Positions 1 through 5,362 of a stretch of 7,291 bases of DNA are shown one piece after another. The stretch comes from Microcaldota archaeon (lineage in GTDB: Archaea; Micrarchaeota; Micrarchaeia; Burarchaeales; JAKAKT01): NCBI GenBank assembly GCA_026396425.1, contig JAPLWU010000062.1, positions 1 through 7,291 of the forward strand, written 5' to 3'. Position 1 is the stretch's first letter. Every line of letters begins with the position of its first letter. The translations under genes and the position numbers were made by a program. The notes under the pieces were generated by a model. The model saw only the letters and a list, made by a program, of their open reading frames with translations, had not been told where the DNA came from and ran no database searches.

Positions 1-1517
1 GCAGTCGGCGTTCCTGCCTGGGGAGTAACGATTATGGTGCTGGACTCGGCTATGTTGAAATCGTCGCCCACTATCACTACGCGCAGAAGGTGGCTGTCGA
101 GCGATGCCGCGCCCGTTTTTATGGTGAACTTGACGTTCGTGACGCCCCTGGGTATAAGTACAGTCTTAGCCATGCCCTGCTGCGCCTCGAAACCGGCCGG
201 AACTTCCAGCATCACAAGGACTTCCATGGGCTCGACTCCGGCGTACATTATCGAGGCGCTCACCTCCCCGGTGCCGCCCTGCTCGATGGACGGCACGGTT
301 ATGTCGACGATTTTTATGAGGTCCGAGTATTCGCGCGGAGCGCCGAAGTCGACCTGCCGCACGTACCAGTTCGCGTAAGTCGTGTATTCCGTAATCACGC
401 TGCCAATCGTGTAGGTGATGGCCGCCTCCTCCTTGGGCCCAACGTCTGACAATGTCCAGTCGATGACTTTGCTCCCGCCGATTGTGCTCTCGACGCCCCG
501 CTTGTCCTTGAAAGATATTGCAGCTCCCGTTGCCGAAAGCGCGCCTGGGATTGCCTCGCGCACATTCACGCGAGCGAAGGCGGTCCCTCCGAGGTTCCTT
601 ATCCCTATGCGGACCGTGCTCTCGCGCCCCTTGAAATCAACGCGCACCGATTTGAGGGTCACCGGGTCCGTGTACCCTTCCGCGTAACTCTTGACCCTGA
701 GGACCATGAACTCGCGGGCGAGCACTCCCTTGCCCTGCGCCGCAATCCTCACTATGTAGTTTCCGGCCTCAGCATCTGCCGGAACCGAGACTCCGAGATT
801 CACGTCCCTCGTCTCGTGCGGCATGAGCACGAACTGGTTGTCGCGCGGGACCACCCATCCCTCGTCCACGCCGTCGACCACGAGGCCGAGGGCGACGTTC
901 TCCTCTCCCGTGTTCTCGATTGTGAACGTCTCTGCATCGCCTGTGCCGGCGAGCATCTCCTTCACGACCGTTCCTTTCACGAAGCGGACTATGTCGGTCG
1001 TCGGCTTTATGCTCGGCGGGAGGACCTGCGGCGGCTCCGGTTTCTTGCCGGGCTGCCCTCCTGCACCCCCTCCGGGCGGAACAGGCGGCGATGGAATCAC
1101 GATGACGAAGCTGGCGCTCATGGTGTTCGTGAGATTGTCGGTATTGTAGGTCCCGTTCACATACGCGGTGTAAATTCCTGACGGGAGCGTACCGCTGCTC
1201 CATGTTTTCACGACCGACAACGTCGAAGATGGGTCGACTGCAACCGGGTCGTATGCAACCGTATCGACGACCGTGCCTCCGGCATCCCTTATTTCGGCGG
1301 TCGCGTTCACGATTGCGGAACCGGTTCCGTAATTGTTGAAAGTGACCGAGAAGTCTGCGGTTGCGCCCTGGTTTATCGATGAAGGCGTGACACTGAATTG
1401 GGTAATGTTGACCAGCGGTTGGAGGCTGGTGAAGAAGGCGCTGGTAGTCGCGGTGTCGGCCGAGGCTAGGAAAGAAAGGGCCAAAAATAAAATGATTGAA
1501 ACGGCCCTTGGTTCCAT
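1..1517 (-). CDS. Secreted protein of tandem beta-sandwich (CARDB/NEW3-like) domains, C-terminus cut by window edge
   Basis: The frame is open from an ATG at 1517 to the window edge, giving 505 residues without a stop. Residues 1-20 form a signal peptide ending in an ASA cleavage motif. Residues about 37-140 look like a CARDB-type domain (VNITQFSVTPSSINQG opening, then alternating strands). A Pro/Gly-rich linker spans about 142-171. A second sandwich at about 172-276 has the ENTGEENVAL and PADAEAGNYIVRI patterns of NEW3/CARDB families. A third runs about 283-400 (VRIGIRNLGGTAFARV), and a fourth starts near 402 and is still open at the edge. No catalytic motif is visible, so a structural or binding role outside the cell is likely. 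The ATG follows the stop of the lipoprotein gene by 10 bases (GGGTTGGAAA), so the two are almost certainly translated from one transcript. The domain naming is by pattern only. Anchoring cannot be judged without the missing C-terminus. Confidence 0.85.
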   Translation of the reverse strand, partial: MEPRAVSIILFLALSFLASADTATTSAFFTSLQPLVNITQFSVTPSSINQGATADFSVTFNNYGTGSAIVNATAEIRDAGGTVVDTVAYDPVAVDPSSTLSVVKTWSSGTLPSGIYTAYVNGTYNTDNLTNTMSASFVIVIPSPPVPPGGGAGGQPGKKPEPPQVLPPSIKPTTDIVRFVKGTVVKEMLAGTGDAETFTIENTGEENVALGLVVDGVDEGWVVPRDNQFVLMPHETRDVNLGVSVPADAEAGNYIVRIAAQGKGVLAREFMVLRVKSYAEGYTDPVTLKSVRVDFKGRESTVRIGIRNLGGTAFARVNVREAIPGALSATGAAISFKDKRGVESTIGGSKVIDWTLSDVGPKEEAAITYTIGSVITEYTTYANWYVRQVDFGAPREYSDLIKIVDITVPSIEQGGTGEVSASIMYAGVEPMEVLVMLEVPAGFEAQQGMAKTVLIPRGVTNVKFTIKTGAASLDSHLLRVVIVGDDFNIAESSTIIVTPQAGTPT

Positions 1518-1527
1518 TTTCCAACCC

Positions 1528-2430
1528 CTATGCAACGGTCACGTCCATCTGGTACAGCGGCCTCGAAACCTTGCTCATTCCGCCAGCTGGGACATATCCG
1601 TTGTGCTTCACGCTAAGCATCCACTCGAGCGACTTGTCCTCGTCGGGTGAAACGGGCACGACGCCAATCACATACCTTCCCTGCGGGGTGTTCTCCTTCA
1701 CCTTGACGCTGACTTTTACCTTCTGAATCCAGTTCGAGTCCATTATCGGGAAAGTGGGCTCGATTAGGAACTGCCCGGGGTCAAAGCTGACTTCGAAGTA
1801 TTCCGCGGTCTTGTTCGGGTCCTGCGTGACTGCGTATGTCCCGTTCAAATCGCTGTAGGGCATTTCCGCGGTTGCCTGGTAGGTGGTCACGACTTTAATT
1901 CCCTGGTAGGTCTGAACGAGCCAGCCCGTATAGAAGAAAGTCGCAACCGTGAATTCGCTGCCTGCGCTGGTGGTCACGCGCGTGTCAGCGGGATACGCGC
2001 CATAGCCCACCACCCCCTGCCGGCCCCTCGGAGGGTCTTTTATCAACGGCACAACACTATCGAAGGTGGGGATGAACTCGGGCTGTTTGTAATACTTTTC
2101 CTCTAGGTCGACGAGGTTCATTATTTTCCCGTAATAAACGAGGCTTCTTATTTTGTAAAGGTCCTCGGGCCACGGCGGGAGGTTCTGGAAGAATATTGCG
2201 GGGAGGTCCGTCTTCCTGACTTTCATCTCCTCTCTTGCCCTCATCTGCTCCTCGATATACTGGAGCAGTGGCTCCGTCTCGGACTCGTTCGTTTGGTTTG
2301 CCTGGCCCGTAATGTTGGTTCCTTGCCCTCCGGTCTGTTGGCCGCCACTCGGCCCCTGGCCCCCCCTGGAAGCGCAGCCGAAAAGCAATAGAAGGGCTGC
2401 GAAAACTACCAATGCGTTTATCGGCTTCAT
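1528..2430 (-). CDS. Predicted surface lipoprotein with C-terminal beta-sandwich domain
   Basis: This is a 300-residue protein. Residues 2-18 are a hydrophobic signal ending in the lipobox LLFGC, with Cys19 the predicted lipid-modified residue, so the mature protein is probably tethered outside the membrane. A Gly/Gln/Asn-rich linker (about 20-54) follows. Residues about 55-130 are charged and partly helical (EEQMRAREEMKVRK, DLYKIRSLVYYGKI). About 140-300 is strand-rich. The last 80 residues (KVSVKVKENTPQGRYVIGVV) resemble NEW3/COG1470-type domains. I chose the ATG at 2430 over the adjacent GTG at 2433 because GGTGAT at 2436-2441 sits 5 bases before the ATG. The lipobox stays intact with either start. 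I do not recognise the family, and no enzyme motif is seen. It is the first gene of the tight pair with the beta-sandwich protein downstream, which suggests an anchoring or accessory role in the same surface assembly. That role is inferred from context only. Confidence 0.88.
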   Translation of the reverse strand: MKPINALVVFAALLLLFGCASRGGQGPSGGQQTGGQGTNITGQANQTNESETEPLLQYIEEQMRAREEMKVRKTDLPAIFFQNLPPWPEDLYKIRSLVYYGKIMNLVDLEEKYYKQPEFIPTFDSVVPLIKDPPRGRQGVVGYGAYPADTRVTTSAGSEFTVATFFYTGWLVQTYQGIKVVTTYQATAEMPYSDLNGTYAVTQDPNKTAEYFEVSFDPGQFLIEPTFPIMDSNWIQKVKVSVKVKENTPQGRYVIGVVPVSPDEDKSLEWMLSVKHNGYVPAGGMSKVSRPLYQMDVTVA

Positions 2431-2435
2431 CACGC

Positions 2436-2441
2436 ATCACC
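2436..2441 (-). promoter_or_regulatory. Ribosome-binding site of the lipoprotein gene
   Basis: GGTGAT on the minus strand matches the part of the archaeal Shine-Dalgarno consensus that pairs with the 3' end of 16S rRNA. It sits 5 bases before the ATG at 2430 and decides that start over the overlapping GTG at 2433. Confidence 0.65.
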
Positions 2442-2495
2442 AACGTTTTGTAATCTACTCCATTCTGTTTTGCAAGCGTGGCTACACCTGTCTTT

Positions 2496-2529
2496 GGCAA
2501 CGCCCTTCCCTGCTAGCGCTAAAATAAAC
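2496..2529 (-). promoter_or_regulatory. AT-rich tract after the small surface protein gene: terminator or promoter for the lipoprotein gene
   Basis: Minus-strand sequence GTTTATTTTAG (2519-2529) follows the stop of the small surface protein gene by about a dozen bases. The T-rich run could end that transcript. It could also be a TATA box for the lipoprotein gene, which would put the transcript start near 2499 with a leader of about 70 bases. The 12-mer AAGGGCGTTGCC (2496-2507), also found before the small surface protein gene, lies where that start would be. Sequence alone does not decide between the two readings. The rest of the 110-base gap shows nothing else. Confidence 0.35.
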
Positions 2530-2540
2530 GGGGATGGGGT

Positions 2541-3101
2541 TTAGGTCGCCAAGCTCGTGTGCGTTAGGGTCCTGCTCGTGCTCGAACCGCCAGGGTAGAC
2601 GGTATAGTCGGCCCACAGCCAGACCTCCTCTGTTCCTGCGACGCTTATGTTCGCAACTGTCGCCGCCTGGGTGTCGTTCACGAAGGCGCAGTCATTGTGC
2701 CGGGCATCATAAAGTATCGACTCGTTGCACCAAGTCTGCCATGCGCTGTTGTTGAGGCCTGCCTTCACCTTGACCTGCGCCGGGAGTGCGGCACCAAACA
2801 ACAGGGTTATTTTTATCCCCACGTTGCCAGTGTTGGTATAAGTGAATATGGGCACTACATCCGTCTGCGCGTCCCCTGCGTTTGTGACCGTTGCATTTAT
2901 CTTCGTGGCGCTGGTATCGGTGCTATTGAACTCTATGTCTGCGGTTGGGGTTGTTGCTGCTGCCTCGCCAGGCAGGGTTATGGTGAAACTGACTGTCGAA
3001 GGAGTGTTGAAGTAGACCGTAGTTGTCGCCGCGTCGGCCCATACCAATACCGCTATCGCTGCAACCACAATAAATACGACTGCAATCCATTTTCCTTTCA
3101 T
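2541..3101 (-). CDS. Small secreted single-module beta-rich surface protein (possible fibre or coat subunit)
   Basis: This is a 186-residue protein. Residues 2-22 form a strongly hydrophobic signal sequence after MKGK, with likely cleavage at ADA (22-24). The mature part is one strand-rich module of about 160 residues with six Asn-X-Ser/Thr sequons. It has only two Cys (125 and 138), which could form a disulfide, and no anchor or second membrane span. The start is the ATG at 3101, preceded by AAGGTGGT with a 3-base spacer; a TTG eight codons upstream would read through that site. The whole mature protein aligns with the last 150 residues of the upstream large surface protein. Shared blocks are a TDTS block, an NTGNV block followed by a conserved LP (GAALPAQVKVK against NETLPTQYSLKIK), and a common C-terminus with SR, then THTS. 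The strand-NTGN-strand pattern loosely recalls TasA/camelysin-like fibre subunits, but that is a guess. I do not recognise a named family. Confidence 0.86.
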   Translation of the reverse strand: MKGKWIAVVFIVVAAIAVLVWADAATTTVYFNTPSTVSFTITLPGEAAATTPTADIEFNSTDTSATKINATVTNAGDAQTDVVPIFTYTNTGNVGIKITLLFGAALPAQVKVKAGLNNSAWQTWCNESILYDARHNDCAFVNDTQAATVANISVAGTEEVWLWADYTVYPGGSSTSRTLTHTSLAT

Positions 3102-3104
3102 GTT

Positions 3105-3112
3105 ACCACCTT
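3105..3112 (-). promoter_or_regulatory. Ribosome-binding site of the small surface protein gene
   Basis: AAGGTGGT on the minus strand lies 3 bases before the ATG at 3101 and differs by one base from the archaeal AAGGTGAT consensus. It supports MKGK as the true N-terminus. Confidence 0.6.
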
Positions 3113-3119
3113 CAAGGTC

Positions 3120-3176
3120 GGGCAACGCCCTTTATCATTTACGAGCATGAATGCTGGCCCGCAGTTTACGGGCATG
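3120..3176 (-). promoter_or_regulatory. Candidate promoter/operator region of the small surface protein gene
   Basis: The A/T-rich minus-strand stretch GTAAATGATAAAG (about 3131-3143) could act as a TATA box, with a transcript start near 3112 just before the ribosome-binding site. Around it are two copies, 27 bases apart, of the plus-strand motif TTTACGRGCATG (3138-3149 and 3165-3176). There are also three short inverted repeats: GGGC-AAC-GCCC (3120-3130), AGCAT-GA-ATGCT (3144-3155) and GCCCG-7-CGGGC (3157-3173). The repeated motif could be an operator. No transcription factor can be named. Confidence 0.35.
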
Positions 3177-3314
3177 GAAGCCGCGTATTGGCCGCCTTAG
3201 GTATCCCTGTTCCTGTGTTCATGGTCGCCAACTCTATTTCTCATGCGTGGTTCTTAATGCTTTCGCAACTTTAAGCAAAGCTCGAAACTACACACCAAAC
3301 GCTCTCTAACGGAC

Positions 3315-3328
3315 GTTCTCGCGAGAAC
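3315..3328. repeat. Perfect 14-base palindrome
   Basis: GTTCTCGCGAGAAC is its own reverse complement over all 14 bases, and symmetry stops on both sides. It could be a dimer-binding operator site or a hairpin. It is 214 bases before the next start on the minus strand, which is far for an archaeal promoter operator. Confidence 0.55.
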
Positions 3329-3367
3329 TCTGCCACCGCAAGGGACAACCCCGGGTTTGAAAGTCCT

Positions 3368-3399
3368 CGAAGAGTCGGGCGTAACGGCTCGAACGCCAT
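3368..3399. repeat. 32-base perfect direct repeat, copy 1
   Basis: Begins CGAAGAGTCGGGCGTAACGG and ends CGAACGCCAT. It is identical over 32 bases to the copy at 3442-3473, a period of 74. Inside is a possible six-pair stem, GAGTCG with CGGCTC (one G-U pair), around a seven-base loop. Flanking bases differ on both sides, so the repeat edges are sharp. Confidence 0.9.
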
Positions 3400-3403
3400 T
3401 TAT

Positions 3404-3443
3404 CGTGGCGGTTGATGTGAGTTCGCGACAACCTCGCTCGCCG
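3404..3443 (-). pseudogene. Fragment resembling the 3' part of the large surface protein gene
   Basis: Plus-strand bases 3418-3443 match 3632-3657, inside the large surface protein gene, at 21 of 26 positions, and all five differences are transitions. Read on the minus strand, the fragment encodes SEVVANS where the gene encodes SEVVVNS. A further shared CGTGGC (3404-3409 and 3620-3625) appears after a two-base offset. It has no start or continuous frame and lies between the two 32-base repeat copies. I read it as a decayed partial duplicate of the module shared by the two flanking surface-protein genes. The short length keeps confidence modest. Confidence 0.45.
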
Positions 3444-3473
3444 AAGAGTCGGGCGTAACGGCTCGAACGCCAT
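3442..3473. repeat. 32-base perfect direct repeat, copy 2
   Basis: Identical to 3368-3399, with 42 bases between the copies. No third copy is found one period to either side (near 3294 or 3516), so this is a pair rather than an array. Confidence 0.9.
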
Positions 3474-3520
3474 CGGGTGGCCGTGCATAACTTTTCATGG
3501 TCCATTTAACGGCAAAGGTT

Positions 3521-5311
3521 TCAGGTTCCGTCATATGACGTATGCGTGATGTTCCTGCTCACGTTTCCTACCGGCGCTAACATAAAATCCCCGTAAAGCC
3601 AGGCGTAGGCGTTCTGGCCCGTGGCCACGCTCGAGTTCACGACAACTTCGCTCATCGTTATTGCAGTGGAGGTCGCGCAGTCATCCACGGAGCTTTTTAT
3701 CTTCAACGAATATTGCGTGGGCAGGGTCTCATTCAGTTGCACGGTCCAGTTGAGCGGAACGTTTCCGGTGTTCCAGAAATCCAGGAACGGCGTACCCGGG
3801 GTCTGGCCTTGCGGCGCGACGCAGGTCTGTTCGGCAGGCCCGCTGGTGTCCGTCGTCTCAATCCACGCTCTCGTGCATACGGAGCACAACGCGGTCGCAC
3901 AGCCCTTGCTCTCGTTGCAGCCGCTGGAAGGGTAGGAAAGAGTGAAAGTAAGGGAGGAGACGGTATACACGAGCGTAACGCCAGCATCGGGCTGCGTGTA
4001 AGTCGAGATTTCATCTCCGCTCGACGTTGCAAGTCTGAACTGCCATTCCGTGGCCTCCACTGGGTTGTAACCCCGTATGTGCCAGTAATACCCGCGACAT
4101 GCGCCAGCGCTTATGGTTGCGGCAGTCGAAGTTGCGCCTGTTTCGTATTCATCTGCCTCGCACACCCACGACGCATTTCCCACCGAACTGCCGGAGCCGT
4201 AGCTCCAGCCGGAAGGAATACTGTCATTCCACGTCGCGCATGGCGCGGTGCCTATGCAGCTTTGAAGCTTGAATGCCGTGCTCGCCGATGCCGCCGTCCC
4301 CGTGTTGTTTACGCGGATACCGAGTATGAAATCGACGTTTGCGGCAGGCAAGCCGTCTTCGCTTATGTCCGTGTCATCAGCGGCAATCCACGTGTCGTTC
4401 GCCCATTTCCACTGGAATGACGCAAGCGAGAGATTGGAGACGGCCGGTGGCACGTTTACAATAATCGTGCGGTTGGAGCTTGCATAGCCCTTGTTGCCCG
4501 AAGTGTCGTTCACGTGGCAGTTCCAGACGTACTGGCCATCCGAGACCCCGGTGAGGTTGAACGTCCACGAGCCGCTCGTTCCGGTGAGGTAACTAAAGTT
4601 CACTCCATCAGCTGCCCACTGGCCGGTCCTGTTCGTTAAAAGCGAGACGTTCTTCAACGCAGTGTTGTCCGTGAACGAGCAGGCGAGCGAGATGTTGCCG
4701 TCCGTGTCAGTCGAGCCGTTTTCGGGCGAGGTAAGGGTGACAACAGGGGCTTCCCTGTAGGTTGAGGTTCCGGTTTTTGTAACGACAACGTAGTAATCGT
4801 TCGCAAAAATCTTACACGTTATTGTTCCGTCTGTTGCAAAGCCCTCGGCAACGTTGGTTACGCTACAGTTCTTCCCAGTAGCCCAGTATGATCCGGGACA
4901 GCTCATGCTCCCGGAGTGGTCGGGCGAGCCCTCGCTGCTGCCTCCATCCCAGGCCTTGTAAGTTACTGTGTACATTAGTCCATCGGCATCGCTCACGATG
5001 GCGCTGCAGTTGAACGTTTGCCCGGACCAGAGGGGGTTGGGGAGGAAGCTGACCGTGCCGATGACCGGCGCGGTATTTGCGACTGGACACATCTCCGGAT
5101 CCGGGTAGCATTCGTCACAGAGCGAATTGCACTGCGCCAAAGTTTCGCACATATGTACCTCCTCGCACCATGCGCAAATCCCGCCGCCACCCATGAAGCC
5201 GCAGGACTCGCAGTCACCAGCATTTAAGCAGCTGGCGGCACTGGCAAGAGGCGCAACTGCCAAAATCAGGGCTAGTGCTAATACCCAGTGAAAACGGGCG
5301 AAGGGATGCAT
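3521..5311 (-). CDS. Large Cys-rich secreted surface protein: PSI-like, Ig-like domains and pilin-like C-terminal module
   Basis: This is a 596-residue protein. Residues about 9-25 are a signal peptide (cleavage at ASA, 24-26). Residues 28-75 hold ten Cys (28, 34, 37, 46, 49, 55, 61, 65, 68, 75) with a C-A-W-C core, the spacing of a PSI-type domain. About 80-187 is a strand-rich domain with Cys 102, 138, 149 and 166. About 188-287 is an Ig-like domain (VTLTSPENGS opening; C211 and C265; WNCHVNDTSGNKG end). About 288-445 is a further beta region with Cys 352, 358, 384 and 405. About 447-596 is homologous to the entire mature small surface protein encoded next. There are 21 Asn-X-Ser/Thr sequons, suggesting heavy N-glycosylation. 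No C-terminal membrane anchor is seen. The ATG at 5311 has no clear ribosome-binding site, but TTTAAA at 5343-5348 would give a near-leaderless transcript. An adhesin-like role is inferred from the architecture; no named family is recognised. Confidence 0.9.
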   Translation of the reverse strand: MHPFARFHWVLALALILAVAPLASAASCLNAGDCESCGFMGGGGICAWCEEVHMCETLAQCNSLCDECYPDPEMCPVANTAPVIGTVSFLPNPLWSGQTFNCSAIVSDADGLMYTVTYKAWDGGSSEGSPDHSGSMSCPGSYWATGKNCSVTNVAEGFATDGTITCKIFANDYYVVVTKTGTSTYREAPVVTLTSPENGSTDTDGNISLACSFTDNTALKNVSLLTNRTGQWAADGVNFSYLTGTSGSWTFNLTGVSDGQYVWNCHVNDTSGNKGYASSNRTIIVNVPPAVSNLSLASFQWKWANDTWIAADDTDISEDGLPAANVDFILGIRVNNTGTAASASTAFKLQSCIGTAPCATWNDSIPSGWSYGSGSSVGNASWVCEADEYETGATSTAATISAGACRGYYWHIRGYNPVEATEWQFRLATSSGDEISTYTQPDAGVTLVYTVSSLTFTLSYPSSGCNESKGCATALCSVCTRAWIETTDTSGPAEQTCVAPQGQTPGTPFLDFWNTGNVPLNWTVQLNETLPTQYSLKIKSSVDDCATSTAITMSEVVVNSSVATGQNAYAWLYGDFMLAPVGNVSRNITHTSYDGT

Positions 5312-5341
5312 GTTGGTCGCAATAAGGGCTTCTCAAAAGCA

Positions 5342-5348
5342 GTTTAAA
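5342..5348 (-). promoter_or_regulatory. TATA-like box in the divergent promoter region
   Basis: GTTTAAA lies in the 51-base gap between the large surface protein gene (minus) and nnrD (plus). For the minus gene it is placed for a transcript start near 5320 and a leader of about 9 bases. TTTAAA is symmetrical, so it could also serve nnrD, with transcription starting near 5372 and favouring the inner ATG at 5378. Confidence 0.45.
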
Positions 5349-5362
5349 TCAGTTGTGGTAAA

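Larger units (their letters stand above)
3177..3520. other. Non-coding stretch with repeats and gene remains
   Basis: This part of the 419-base gap between two minus-strand surface-protein genes has no convincing gene. The open frames here are Arg-rich, lack signal peptides and do not resemble the neighbours. It contains a perfect 14-base palindrome (GTTCTCGCGAGAAC, 3315-3328), a perfect 32-base direct repeat (3368-3399 and 3442-3473), and between the repeats a fragment similar to the 3' part of the large surface protein gene. I see no tRNA, rRNA or recognisable structured RNA. A small RNA cannot be excluded. Confidence 0.6.

Noticed and set aside
90..449. Open plus-strand frames near the left edge (also 34-378 and 415-687)
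   Set aside because: All are antisense to the partial beta-sandwich protein, which is continuously open and has clear family patterns.
769..1524. Open minus-strand frame of 251 codons starting at a TTG
   Set aside because: It is Arg/His-rich and lies in another frame of the beta-sandwich protein gene, which has an ATG, a signal peptide and recognisable domains over the same bases.
2057..2500. Minus-strand frame of 147 codons beginning MPKTGVATLAK
   Set aside because: It overlaps the lipoprotein gene in another frame and becomes Arg/Pro-rich; the lipoprotein has a lipobox and a ribosome-binding site.
3380..3399. tRNA T-arm (GTTCGAGCC on the minus strand within the repeat)
   Set aside because: The T-stem would need two wobble pairs, and no matching acceptor, D or anticodon arm is found at tRNA distances.
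3368..3473. CRISPR array
   Set aside because: There are only two repeat copies, no third at the expected period, and the interval contains sequence similar to the adjacent gene that overlaps the repeat edge. No cas gene is in the window.
3254..3505. Minus-strand frame of 83 codons in the gap
   Set aside because: It runs through both 32-base repeat copies, has no ribosome-binding site or signal peptide, and its composition differs from every neighbour.
3713..4420. Open plus-strand frame of 235 codons
   Set aside because: It is antisense to the large surface protein gene and Arg/Cys-rich without domain features; the long frame is a by-product of GC-rich codon use on the other strand.
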